A stretch of 64,000 nucleotides of DNA from Candidatus Minthosoma caballi (GCA_018064505.1 JAGHVC010000155.1:1-64000), one strand, 5' to 3'. Shown: positions 41,641 through 51,370, counted from the stretch's first letter. Notes: generated from the sequence alone by a model not told the origin. Numbers and translations: made by a program.

Positions 41641-41794
41641 TGCTTAGTAATGTGTGACAAAGGTAGCGTTTTTTTTCGTTTCTTTAATAAATAAAGCGGA
41701 TAATTGAATGATGTGCTGTAAATGTTTCTGCTTTTTTGTAAAAAGAAGTATCTTTGCATTTGATTTGAAAAAACGATTTCCATACAGCCAACCA

Positions 41795-43168
41795 ATGAAA
41801 CTTACGAAAGACGAACTCTTGTCCCTCGTGCGTGAGGGCGCTCGTGCAATGACGCTTCAGGAGAAGTTGCGTCTGATTGTGCTGTTGAGTTTGCCTGCTA
41901 TCATTGCCCAGATTTCATCGGTGGCAATGCAGATCATAGATGCCGCAATGCTTGGGCACTTGGGAACAAAGGAGTCAGCATCGGTGGGATTGGTGAGCAC
42001 TACGATTTGGTTGCTGGGTGGATTGTGCTCTGCATGCGCTGCGGGTTTTTCGGTGCAAGTGGCACATCATGTTGGCGCCAATGACTATGCCGGAGCAAGA
42101 AATGTGGTGAGGCAAGGCATGGTGGCAGGATTGGTGTTCAGCGTTGTGCTGGGGATAGCAGGTATGTGTATCGCTCCATTCTTGCCGCACTGGTTGGGGG
42201 CGAGCGATGATATTTGCAGAGATGCTGGCGAATATCTCATGATTGTGTCAAGCGCACTGCCTATATTGCTCATGAACAATCTGGCAGCAGGCAGTTTGCG
42301 ATGCAGCGGCAACATAAAATTGCCAAGCATGCTTGGGGTGATGATGTGCACGCTCGATGTCCTGTTCAACTATCTTTTCATCTTTGTATTCAACATGGGA
42401 ACGAGTGGTGCTGCATGGGGTACATTCGTTGCCTACACTATCACCATGGTGTGCATGGTGGGCGCTCTGGTGTGGAAGGATAAGGTGCTTAATTTCAAGC
42501 AAGATCTGCAAGGCATTTATAGACCAACGAAGATGACGCTGAGAAAAGCGCTGGTGATTGGATCGCCTATCTCGCTGGAGAGGGGTGTAATGTGCGGTGC
42601 ACAGATTGCCATTTCTGGCATCATAGCGCCATTGGGTAGCGTGGCTATTGCAGCAAATACTTTCGGCATAAATATTGAAAGCCTGTGCTACATGCCAGGA
42701 TATGGCGTGGGCGAGGCTGCAACTACGCTTGTGGGGCAGAGTATGGGCGCAAAGCGTTCTGACTTGATGAGAAGTTTCGCATGGATATCAATGATACTGG
42801 GCATGCTGACTATGTCGCTCATGGGTGTGGTGATGTGGGTGTTTGCGCCTGAGATGATGGGGCTAGTCACAGAGGATACTGAGGTGATATTGTTAGGAAC
42901 AGAGGTGCTGAGAATAGAGGCATGGGCAGAGCCAATGTTTGCAGCAAGCATCGTGGCATACAGCATCTTTGTCGGTGCAGGCAAGACGCTGGTTCCAAGC
43001 ATCATGAACTTAGGCAGCATCTGGATTGTCCGCCTTTCATTGGCACTGATTCTTGCTCCAAGCATGGGGCTGAAAGGCGTGTGGATAGCAATGTGCGTGG
43101 AGCTCTGCTGGCGTGGTGCAGCATTTATAGTGAAGCTCAGTCGCAAGGGATGGAGCAAGATAGGATAA
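41795..43168 (+). CDS. MATE family efflux transporter
   Basis: LPAIIAQISSVAMQIIDAAMLGHLGTKESASVGLVST; TATCTTTGC -7 box near 41749 supports the internal ATG. Confidence 0.92.
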   Translation: MKLTKDELLSLVREGARAMTLQEKLRLIVLLSLPAIIAQISSVAMQIIDAAMLGHLGTKESASVGLVSTTIWLLGGLCSACAAGFSVQVAHHVGANDYAGARNVVRQGMVAGLVFSVVLGIAGMCIAPFLPHWLGASDDICRDAGEYLMIVSSALPILLMNNLAAGSLRCSGNIKLPSMLGVMMCTLDVLFNYLFIFVFNMGTSGAAWGTFVAYTITMVCMVGALVWKDKVLNFKQDLQGIYRPTKMTLRKALVIGSPISLERGVMCGAQIAISGIIAPLGSVAIAANTFGINIESLCYMPGYGVGEAATTLVGQSMGAKRSDLMRSFAWISMILGMLTMSLMGVVMWVFAPEMMGLVTEDTEVILLGTEVLRIEAWAEPMFAASIVAYSIFVGAGKTLVPSIMNLGSIWIVRLSLALILAPSMGLKGVWIAMCVELCWRGAAFIVKLSRKGWSKIG

Positions 43169-43179
43169 AACGACAACCT

Positions 43180-43212
43180 GCATCATCAAGGGGTCAGCCC
43201 CCTTGATGATGC
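43180..43212. terminator. Perfect 14-bp intergenic hairpin lacking a U-tract
   Basis: GCATCATCAAGGGGtcagcCCCCTTGATGATGC. Confidence 0.6.
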
Positions 43213-43242
43213 AATTTATGGAATAACTAACAACAAAAATAT

Positions 43243-44091
43243 ATGAAAATTATTAAAAATCAAGAGTTTGGAGGCGAACGCCCGTTGTATGCAAGTCATG
43301 GATTGAGACTTGAGAATGTGACGATTCATGTGGGTGAGTCAAGCATTAAGGAGAGTTCGGATATTGAGGCTGAGGATTGTACTTTCGAGGGAAAGTATGT
43401 GTTTTGGGAGGTTGATAACTTCAATGTGAACAATTGCTATTTTGCAGAGAGTGCAAGATCAAGCTTGTGGTATTCTCGCAACTGTCGCATGACTAATTGC
43501 AAAGTGGATGCACCTAAGCTTTTCCGAAGAATGGATGGCATTTATGTGGAGAACACAGATTTCCCAAATGGGGAGCAGTTCTTATGGGATTGCAAGAATA
43601 TTCAGTTGAAGAATGTAAAGATCGCTAATTGTGATTATCTTTTTATGCATTCTGAAAATATCCTGATTGAGAATTATAAACAGGAGGGTAACTATGGCTT
43701 CCAATATGCTAAGAATGTGGAGATTAGAAATGCAGTGATTGACTCTAAGGATGCATTTTGGGAGGCAGAGAATGTGACTATTTATGATTCTGTGCTGAAT
43801 GGCGAGTACTTGGCTTGGTATGGTAAGAATATCAAGTTAGTGAGATGCCATTTGACTGGAGAGCAGTTGCTTTGCTATGTGGATGGCTTGGTACTTGAAG
43901 ATTGCACTTTTGGTGATGATGCAAATTTGCTGTTTGAGTATTCTACTGTGAATGGCAACATCAAGGGCGATGTTGTGAGCATTAAGAATCCTTCAAGCGG
44001 GGAGATTATCGTGGAGGGTAAGATAGGTGAGTTGATTTGGGATGAGAATCAGAAGGCTCCAAAGGATGCTAAAGTGGTATGTGAAAATTAA
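43243..44091 (+). CDS. DUF3737 family (beta-helix-like) protein
   Basis: MKIIKNQEFGGERPLYASHGLRLENVTIHVGESSIKESSDIEAEDCTFEGKYVFWEVDNF. Confidence 0.85.
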   Translation: MKIIKNQEFGGERPLYASHGLRLENVTIHVGESSIKESSDIEAEDCTFEGKYVFWEVDNFNVNNCYFAESARSSLWYSRNCRMTNCKVDAPKLFRRMDGIYVENTDFPNGEQFLWDCKNIQLKNVKIANCDYLFMHSENILIENYKQEGNYGFQYAKNVEIRNAVIDSKDAFWEAENVTIYDSVLNGEYLAWYGKNIKLVRCHLTGEQLLCYVDGLVLEDCTFGDDANLLFEYSTVNGNIKGDVVSIKNPSSGEIIVEGKIGELIWDENQKAPKDAKVVCEN

Positions 44092-44106
44092 AATTTAGAT
44101 TTTGTG

Positions 44107-45348
44107 ATGAAGTACGACTTTGATAAAGTGGTGGATAGGCGCGGCACCAACTGCGTGAAATGGGATGAAATGGAGAGCGATGACATTATCCCAATGTGGG
44201 TAGCAGACATGGACTTTGAGACTGCACCTTGTGTGATTGAAGCTTTGAAAGCGAGAATGGAACATGGCTGCTTTGGCTACACTTTTGTGCCGGAGAGTTA
44301 TTATGAAGCTACTATTTCTTGGTTTAAGAGAAGGCATCATTGGGAGATAGCTCGAGATTCTTTCATCTATACGAGCGGTGTTGTACCTGCTATCAGTGCT
44401 ATTATCAAGGCGATGACAGTGCCTGGGGACAAGGTGCTGGTGCAGACACCAGTGTATAACTGTTTCTTTTCTAGCATAAGGAATAATGGCTGCATGATTG
44501 AGGAATCTCCATTAGTGATGGCGACATCAGAGTCGGGTAATGGGGATGAAATGTATAAAACGGAGCATTACTACATTGTGGATTGGGAGGACTTTGAGAA
44601 GAAGTGCAGCGATCCTGCGGTGAAGGTGTTCTTGCTTTGCAATCCTCATAATCCAGCAGGGCGCGTGTGGACTCGATGGGAATTGGAGAAGATGGGTGAG
44701 ATATGTATGAAGAATGGGGTGTTTGTGATTAGTGATGAGATTCATTGCGAATTTGTGATGCCTGCAGAAAGAGATGCGATAATGGAGAGTTGCTTTGGAG
44801 AGAAGAAGATTAAGTACACTCCGTATGCTTCTATAAAAGAGGAATTTGCTGATAATTGCGCAGTGTGCATTTCGCCAAGCAAAGCGTTCAATATTGCGGG
44901 TTTGCAGATTGCAAACATCATTGTTAAGAACGACGAACTAAGACGGAAAGTTGATAAGGCAATCAATATCAATGAGGTGTGCGATGTGAATCCTTTTGGA
45001 GTAATTGCTTTGCAAGCGGCTTACAACGAAGGCGAGGAATGGCTGAAAGAATTGAACGAGTACATTTATGAGAATTATAAAGCAGCAAGAGCTTTTCTCT
45101 CAGATAATTGCCCAGAATTGAAAGTTACTACTTTAGAAGGCACCTACCTCATGTGGGTAGATATTCGAGCAACAAGAATGACCACAAAAGAAGTTTTCGA
45201 AAAACTGCTTAAGGAAGGAAGAATCTATGTGAATGAGGGAACGATGTATGGAGAAAGTGCTGGCGAGGGATATATACGAATAAATTTGGCTACAAGAAGA
45301 GAGAGAGTAATGGAGGGAATGAAGAGAATAGCGAAATCGTTGAAATAA
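44107..45348 (+). CDS. MalY/PatB-type PLP-dependent aminotransferase (C-S lyase)
   Basis: YDFDKVVDRRGTNCVKWD...IPMWVADMDFETAPCVIEAL; LCNPHNPAGRVWT; SPSKAFNIAGLQ. Confidence 0.9.
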   Translation: MKYDFDKVVDRRGTNCVKWDEMESDDIIPMWVADMDFETAPCVIEALKARMEHGCFGYTFVPESYYEATISWFKRRHHWEIARDSFIYTSGVVPAISAIIKAMTVPGDKVLVQTPVYNCFFSSIRNNGCMIEESPLVMATSESGNGDEMYKTEHYYIVDWEDFEKKCSDPAVKVFLLCNPHNPAGRVWTRWELEKMGEICMKNGVFVISDEIHCEFVMPAERDAIMESCFGEKKIKYTPYASIKEEFADNCAVCISPSKAFNIAGLQIANIIVKNDELRRKVDKAININEVCDVNPFGVIALQAAYNEGEEWLKELNEYIYENYKAARAFLSDNCPELKVTTLEGTYLMWVDIRATRMTTKEVFEKLLKEGRIYVNEGTMYGESAGEGYIRINLATRRERVMEGMKRIAKSLK

Positions 45349-45397
45349 ACGAAATCGCTGAAATATAAAAGAAGAAGGGAGGCACCGTTATTGCATA

Positions 45398-46762
45398 CTA
45401 TTCCCCCTCAAACGCTTCGTCCATCCTGATGCAAGTGAGGAAGAACTTGTTGTATAGGCTTGGCGACCACTTCTTCTTGTTGTGCATCTCGCAATAGGCA
45501 TTGAACTGCGCACCGTTCCAGCGTGTATAGTCATACATAGTGAAATAGCCAGTGTAGTCGCGAAGGGTGTCACCCTTGATGCGCTTCTCTTCGCTAATAT
45601 CTCCAAACCAATCCTTGTGCATCATCTGGCGCGCGAATGGTTCGAGCATTGTGGTGCTGAGCAAGTTGTGATGCTTCAACACACACCACACGCACATCCA
45701 GTGATTCTTTCTGGTCACTTCGGCCAGCATTCGTGCGATGCGCTCTTTCAGGTCGCTCATACTGATGGATTTACCATTCATTTCGGTGTGGAAAACTTCG
45801 TTAAATAACATGTCCTTCTCCACTTGCGGATGCAGCACACGCTCTATCTGCTGTTCCAGCATTTGCCACTTTGCCATTACGCTGACCAATGCCGCAATTT
45901 CTTCATTGCTGACATGCTCCTGACTGATTGCACGCCCCAGTTCATCTATGTCGTGCACATGGTTTATATAGCTGAGTTGCAGCGAATGAGGCACTTCTCG
46001 GAGCAACGCTTTCTGTGCTGTCTGCATCTCGTCTACAGTGAGTTGGCGGCCATCGTTGTTGTATGCCAGTTTTGCAAAGTACAATTCCAATTCTTTGCTT
46101 CCATCTTGCGAACTTGCATAACTTTGAATCGCTGCCGTCAGCAATCGTCCTATCTCTTTTGGCTCTACCTCCTGACTGCACAATTTGCATACTCTTCGGA
46201 AGTGATACATCAAATAGCACATCTGCAGGTAGAACTGAAACAATCGCCAGATTCTCTCTGCAGGATTCATGCCTGGGAAATGGGTAATCTTCATCTTCTT
46301 GGCAAACAAGTCATACTTTTCCGACATGGAATCCAAAGTGGCAAGCCACCCTTCTTCGTTGTCGGCAAGCACAAGCTCCTTGAAGCGTGGCAAGAAAGAA
46401 GACATATTGGTTGATAATGAAGGATATTTGTAAAGCGACACCGCATTTCCATTGATGTCTTCATTCAAAATCCTCATTGCCATAGGCGAAACATACTGCC
46501 CCATGAGCACTTCAAATTGTTCATGAAACTCCATGTCCTTCTCTGCACGCGCATGAGCTATCTCCGTTTGTTCCAGGGCATAGTCAATGTCTGCCATATA
46601 GCACAGGCGAGCCGACTTCGCTTGCAGCGACATGATATCGAATGTCAGTTCCTGCACACCGCAGTCATCCACCTCAGTAGCCAGCACACGGCTCATAGCC
46701 ATCAGGTTCTCCACCTGGCGGTCAAACGCTTCATAGTTCAGTTCCAATCTTTCTTCTGCCAT
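45398..46762 (-). CDS. Uncharacterised protein (DUF6043-like by recollection)
   Basis: Long ORF from MAEERLELNYEAFDRQVENLMAMSRVLA; a TATCTTTG -7 box overlaps the upstream ATG, favouring this start. Confidence 0.6.
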   Translation of the reverse strand: MAEERLELNYEAFDRQVENLMAMSRVLATEVDDCGVQELTFDIMSLQAKSARLCYMADIDYALEQTEIAHARAEKDMEFHEQFEVLMGQYVSPMAMRILNEDINGNAVSLYKYPSLSTNMSSFLPRFKELVLADNEEGWLATLDSMSEKYDLFAKKMKITHFPGMNPAERIWRLFQFYLQMCYLMYHFRRVCKLCSQEVEPKEIGRLLTAAIQSYASSQDGSKELELYFAKLAYNNDGRQLTVDEMQTAQKALLREVPHSLQLSYINHVHDIDELGRAISQEHVSNEEIAALVSVMAKWQMLEQQIERVLHPQVEKDMLFNEVFHTEMNGKSISMSDLKERIARMLAEVTRKNHWMCVWCVLKHHNLLSTTMLEPFARQMMHKDWFGDISEEKRIKGDTLRDYTGYFTMYDYTRWNGAQFNAYCEMHNKKKWSPSLYNKFFLTCIRMDEAFEGE

Positions 46763-46905
46763 TGTCTTTTCAAAAATTGTCATGCAAAGATAACGAAACA
46801 AAACGGGAAAAGCATCCCGAAGGACGCTTTTTCTTGTCAGACAATGTGTAACTTTGATTATTGACTGCGTTGAGTCATACGGAGCATACCATTCGATAAT
46901 GGTTT

Positions 46906-47010
46906 GAAACACAGAGGATGCGGAGGACGCAGAGGTATAAATATAAAACATCTGTTTTTCTTTGATACTCAGAGTCCCCTCTGAGTCCTCAGAGAACTCT
47001 GTGTTAAAAC
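46906..47010. repeat. Imperfect inverted repeat with ACACAGAG / CTCTGTGT arms
   Basis: AACACAGAGGATGCGGAGGACGCAGAGG vs complement of CCCCTCTGAGTCCTCAGAGAACTCTGTGTT; related to 3735-3805. Confidence 0.65.
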
Positions 47011-47019
47011 TATGAATAA

Positions 47020-47430
47020 TTATGGTTTGCTAACTACAACCACATCCTTGTATCGGTCGAATCCCAAGGACACATCTGCACCGTATCGCTGGAACATCTC
47101 CAGCAGCACTTCCTGCTCTTCTGGTGTAATTGCACGAATGCCATTTTTCGCACGGGAGTATGTTGGCTGGCTGCCGAAGAACCCATAGCCATTGAAAGCT
47201 CTGGCTTTGCCTATTGGCATGGTGTCAAGCATCTTCACAAATCCGTATGCCCAGCGTTCTGTCTTTTCCACTATCAGGTGAGGACAGCCGTCGGCGGTTG
47301 GAGTGATGAAACGGGTGTTGAGCACTTCGAAGGACTCATCTTCCTGAGCTTTCACATTGTTAGCGTAATGTACGCAAATGCCACTCTTTGGGCACGCTGT
47401 CAATGGACAGCAAGCATTGTTTGTAATCAT
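47020..47430 (-). CDS. Cysteine-containing uncharacterised protein (DUF6078-like by recollection)
   Basis: MITNNACCPLTACPKSGICVHYANNVKA...NGYGFFGSQPTYSRAKNGIRAITPEEQ. Confidence 0.6.
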   Translation of the reverse strand: MITNNACCPLTACPKSGICVHYANNVKAQEDESFEVLNTRFITPTADGCPHLIVEKTERWAYGFVKMLDTMPIGKARAFNGYGFFGSQPTYSRAKNGIRAITPEEQEVLLEMFQRYGADVSLGFDRYKDVVVVSKP

Positions 47431-47676
47431 TGTTTCGGTGTTTATTGTTTTGATTGTTAGTATATTCGCTTTATTCGCTTTAAGAGAATACGCTTATTCG
47501 CACGGTGTGAATAACAGTAGTCATAGAGGTTGAATGAAGGTATCCATACGGCAAGAATAACCGCATTCACTGGAAGAGTGTTTTGTGAATACTCCTGCGA
47601 TTGTGTGGAGTGGGGGAGAGTGATTGTTTTGAGGCATCTTTAGGTGGTGTTGGTGGAAATGAATTTAGTAAGAAAG

Positions 47677-47824
47677 TCGTCACTCATCACAAAATGTCTT
47701 TAATGATGTGAAAATCAGTAATGTATAGGTGTGATGAGTGATATTTGACTCGTCACACACTCGTCACACTTGTATCATATAGATAATCAAATGATTAAGA
47801 GGTGTGTGTGACGAGTGATGAGTG
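47677..47824. repeat. Iteron-like cluster of (C)GTCACTC / GAGTGA(TG) motifs in both orientations
   Basis: GTCGTCACTCATCAC; GTGATGAGTGATATTTGACTCGTCACACACTCGTCACAC; GTGTGTGTGACGAGTGATGAGTG. Confidence 0.7.
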
Positions 47825-47842
47825 TTTTTAATTCTATCCAGT

Positions 47843-49099
47843 TTAAGCAGCAATGCCTACAAGATGATAAAGAACTCCATTCCTTGTGTGTTTTGACACG
47901 CACCCCAGACACTTCAGAGTCTGTCCCACACGAATGTTAGTTGCATTACCAGTTTTCATCGAAGGATAAGCCTTGCTCAGTGTCTTGCACACCTCCTTGC
48001 AGCTCAGCCATTCGCCATCCTCTCCTTCCTCTGGCAGACGATAGCAATGGAGGAGTATCCTCTCCATGTCGTCAGTGCGGAAGAAAGGAAGGTTTGCCTG
48101 CTGCATGCGCTCAACTTGGTCATTGCCAAACCAATATGGAGTGTTCTCCACATTGAGCTCGTGCAAGAGCTGGGCATAGAGCTGAGGGTAGTTGATAGGC
48201 GAAGCATTGTCGATGAATTGTCCTTTCTTCACGCGAATGCAGATGTAGCGGCGACTGCCTGTAGGGTCGCAAAGCGGATGCTCATCGTTCGTGGTAGCAA
48301 GGAAACTTGCATAGCGACGACGATCCTCTTGCGCCCTTCCGAAGATAGGACGACCATTCACCTTCACCTTCGAGAGAGTTTGCTTCAGCTTGCCCTGCTG
48401 AGCCACACCCATGTTGGCAAACTCGTCGATGTTGACAAGCAAGTTGTGGGTAAGCGCCATCTCGCTGTCAAACTTATTGCCGAAGTTGATGTGATCCATG
48501 AAATAGCAGCGCAGATGCTCGGGCAGAAGACGCACAGCGAAGGTGCTCTTTCCGCATCCCTGCTCTCCAATCAGGATAGGCACGCACTCATTGCCATGCA
48601 GCATGTCCATGCCCAGCCAGTGTGCCACAGCAGAGCGCATCCATGTGGCGCACCACGAGAGCTGTTCGCTGGTGATGCCTGGAATGCGACCAAAAAGGTC
48701 TGCCACATGATTCTTGCCATCCCACTCAGGCAGGTAGCCAAGAAACTCATTCACAGGGTCGTAAGTCACCACAGCATCAGAGTTGATGTACTCCTCAATG
48801 TTCTGTCGTGGCGACTTTTCGCCACCCACGCCAGCTTTCTTGGCATGGCGCACAATGGAGTTTACCACCTCTGCTGTCACTGCCTTCCATTCGGGCTTCA
48901 TGCCTTCTGCCGCATCCGCATCTTTAATATGTGAAGCACTTGCCAGACACATGGTCACTTCCACCTTGCTGTTCAGCACATTGCGACGAAACATGTAATT
49001 CTCATCAAGGAAAGCCTCTACCTCGTAGATAGCTTCCTGCATCTCGGTCATCTTCATCAAAGACACCTCGATGTCTGTGTTCTGATTGTTCTCTGTCAT
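47843..49099 (-). CDS. VapE-family (virulence-associated E) P-loop protein
   Basis: YLPEWDGKNHVADLFGRIPG; PILIGEQGCGKSTFAVRLLPEHLRCYFMDHI; DEFANMGVAQQGKLKQTLSKVKVNGRPIFGR. Confidence 0.87.
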   Translation of the reverse strand: MTENNQNTDIEVSLMKMTEMQEAIYEVEAFLDENYMFRRNVLNSKVEVTMCLASASHIKDADAAEGMKPEWKAVTAEVVNSIVRHAKKAGVGGEKSPRQNIEEYINSDAVVTYDPVNEFLGYLPEWDGKNHVADLFGRIPGITSEQLSWCATWMRSAVAHWLGMDMLHGNECVPILIGEQGCGKSTFAVRLLPEHLRCYFMDHINFGNKFDSEMALTHNLLVNIDEFANMGVAQQGKLKQTLSKVKVNGRPIFGRAQEDRRRYASFLATTNDEHPLCDPTGSRRYICIRVKKGQFIDNASPINYPQLYAQLLHELNVENTPYWFGNDQVERMQQANLPFFRTDDMERILLHCYRLPEEGEDGEWLSCKEVCKTLSKAYPSMKTGNATNIRVGQTLKCLGCVSKHTRNGVLYHLVGIAA

Positions 49100-49358
49100 A
49101 AGAATAAAATTTAGATGTTTGAAAATTTCGATGCCGCAAAGTTACTGCCTCCTGGTGCCATAGACCTACTTTTCCCCGCAGTTGACATGGAGAAAGAAAT
49201 GAAACGGGGAAAAGAAAACAAGGAACGGGGAAACGGAAAGGGAAGAACAGCGCTATTTCCGTTCTCTCTAATACAAAACAGACTTATTATTTGGAACAAA
49301 AGGAATAATCACTTAACTTTGCACTACAAAGATTGCAACCAAACAAATTCTATTGGTC

Positions 49359-50915
49359 ATGAAGTCATTCAATACAGCTGGCACTTGTCGCCCTAATGAG
49401 CATTATATGGTGGACATCACCGAGCGTCTGGAAATCATCAGAAAGATGATAGCCAAGGGTGATTATTTCTGTATAAATAGAGGAAGACAGTATGGCAAGA
49501 CAACTACACTCGAAGCTATAAGCAAGCAGCTTTCTGATGAGTATTGTGTATATAAAATCAGTTTTGAAGGCATTGACGATAGTGCTTTCGACAATGCGAG
49601 AACAGCATGTGCAATATTCTTGAAACTGTTGAAGAGAAGGGCTCGTACTGCAACATCAAGTGAAGAAGTAAAACGTTTTTTTGACGAAGTGGCTCCAAGA
49701 AACCTTGAAACAATAACAGAAATAGACTTTGCTGATATTATTGCAGAATTGTGCTCATTATCGCCAAAGCCTATTGTCATATTAATTGACGAGGTTGACC
49801 AAGCTGGTAATAATGACGGATTCATCAGATTCCTTGGAGTCTTGAGAAATATGTATCTTAACAAAGAAGATGATCCAACTATCCAATCCGTCATCCTTGC
49901 CGGTGTCTATGACATCAAGAATCTCAAACTAAAGATGCGTCCTGAGGAGCAGCACCAGTACAATTCTCCTTGGAACATCGCCGTACCTTTCGATGTTGAC
50001 ATGAGTCTGTCGGCTGTGGGTATTGCAGATATGCTTGCAGAATACAAGGCTGACCACAACCTGACGTTTGATGAAACAGTTGTTGCCCAGATGATACGCG
50101 ACTACACCTCAGGCTATCCGTATCTTGTCAGTCGAATCTGCCAGATTGTCGATGCAGAACAATACACATGGGATAAGGAAGGAGTGCAGAAAGCTATCAA
50201 TAAAATCCTGACAGAAGGCAGCACACTTTTTGATGACATTGCAAAGAAATTGGACGAGTTCCCTGAATTAGAGCGCACCATCAAAGGAGTTCTTTTCAAC
50301 GGTTACCGCTACTCATTCAACTACTACGACAAGGCAACGAACCTTGCCCTGATGTTCAATTTCGTCAAGCAGCAGGATGGCGCGTTTGCAGTTGCATGTC
50401 GTATGTTTGAAACTTGGTTCTACGAATACTTTATCTCGCAGGACAAGAACTCTGCAGACTTCATACAGGGCATGACCGACAAGAGTCAGTTCATTCACGA
50501 CGGCATCATTGACATCCCACGTCTTTTCGCTCGCTTCATTGACCACATGAACAAAACATATAAAATGGATCATGAAAACGAGTTTATTGAGGATGATGCT
50601 CGCAAAGTGTTCCTCACCTATCTGCGCCCCGTCATCAACGGCATTGGCAGCTATCACATTGAGGAACAGACGCGCGACCATGACCGCATGGACATCGTCA
50701 TCGACTATCTTGGCAAGCAGTATGTCATCGAACTCAAGATTTGGCGAGGCAATGCCTACAATGAAAGAGGTGAGGAGCAACTACTCCGCTATCTCGAATA
50801 CTTTGACCTCCAGCAAGGATATTTGCTCAGCTTCTGTTTCAACAAGAAAAAGACCTCTGGATTGCTACCACCTGTAGAAATCGGAGGACGCATGTTGATT
50901 GAGGCAATTGTGTAA
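49359..50915 (+). CDS. AAA-ATPase-like protein with C-terminal PD-(D/E)XK nuclease-like (DUF1703-type) domain
   Basis: YFCINRGRQYGKTTTLEAISKQL; VILIDEVDQ; C-term DRMDIVIDYLGKQYVIELKIWRGNAYNERGEEQLLRYLEYFDLQQGYLLSFCF. Confidence 0.85.
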   Translation: MKSFNTAGTCRPNEHYMVDITERLEIIRKMIAKGDYFCINRGRQYGKTTTLEAISKQLSDEYCVYKISFEGIDDSAFDNARTACAIFLKLLKRRARTATSSEEVKRFFDEVAPRNLETITEIDFADIIAELCSLSPKPIVILIDEVDQAGNNDGFIRFLGVLRNMYLNKEDDPTIQSVILAGVYDIKNLKLKMRPEEQHQYNSPWNIAVPFDVDMSLSAVGIADMLAEYKADHNLTFDETVVAQMIRDYTSGYPYLVSRICQIVDAEQYTWDKEGVQKAINKILTEGSTLFDDIAKKLDEFPELERTIKGVLFNGYRYSFNYYDKATNLALMFNFVKQQDGAFAVACRMFETWFYEYFISQDKNSADFIQGMTDKSQFIHDGIIDIPRLFARFIDHMNKTYKMDHENEFIEDDARKVFLTYLRPVINGIGSYHIEEQTRDHDRMDIVIDYLGKQYVIELKIWRGNAYNERGEEQLLRYLEYFDLQQGYLLSFCFNKKKTSGLLPPVEIGGRMLIEAIV

Positions 50916-50996
50916 AAAATGAACATCCTACAAACCAATGAAACTATTTTGAGCTTTGTAGTTGGATGATATAGAAAACAAAAACTCAAATTTACC

Positions 50997-51121
50997 CCTT
51001 GAAAGGATTTAGGGCAGCCGCCCTTGTTGGTGAGTTTACCCAAATTTCCAGACAAGCAAGCTTTTCTGATAAATTTGTGCAAACTTACCAACAACCCTTC
51101 GGGTAATAAACCCTTTCAAGG
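50997..51121. repeat. 125-bp long imperfect palindrome with a nested hairpin in each arm
   Basis: CCTTGAAAGGATTTAGGGCAGCCGCCCTTGTTGGTGAGTTT...CAAATTT vs CCTTGAAAGGGTTTATTACCCGAAGGGTTGTTGGTAAGTTT...CAAATTT; both strands encode related MLVSL.KF...KLTN peptides. Confidence 0.88.
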
Positions 51122-51166
51122 CGATAAAACAGAATTAAACCACCATCCGGATAAAGACCGTAATAT

Positions 51167-51370
51167 ATTGTGTATGCAACGCGTACATTTTTTCGGAAGA
51201 TTAAATTATGTACGCAGCGAGTACACAATTAACTTGGACACATCATCGTTTTAGTCTCTACATCATGTGATACTTATTTGAATACAAGTGTTGACATTCT
51301 CTCTTGCAAATGAGAGAAACATCCTTACTTGTATCTTAAAACACAGAAAACCATCAAGAAATTTGGTGGT
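51167..51370. repeat. Run of three further dyads
   Basis: 51167-51188/51208-51229 (ATTGTGTA...GCGTACAT arms), 51278-51289/51327-51339, 51350-51370. Confidence 0.65.

Noticed and set aside
45370-45400. GGGAGGCACCGTTATTG resemblance to the 54.28-kb terminator (also GGGAGGCAATG at about 11266)
   Set aside because: Only the left arm is shared and no closing stem is present, so I could not support a repeat family or terminator.
48047-48934. 295-aa ORF antisense to vapE
   Set aside because: Overlaps a confidently assigned gene completely; no motif support.
49115-49396. 93-aa ORF between vapE and the AAA-ATPase
   Set aside because: Low-complexity frame over the CGGGGAAA repeats and divergent promoter region.
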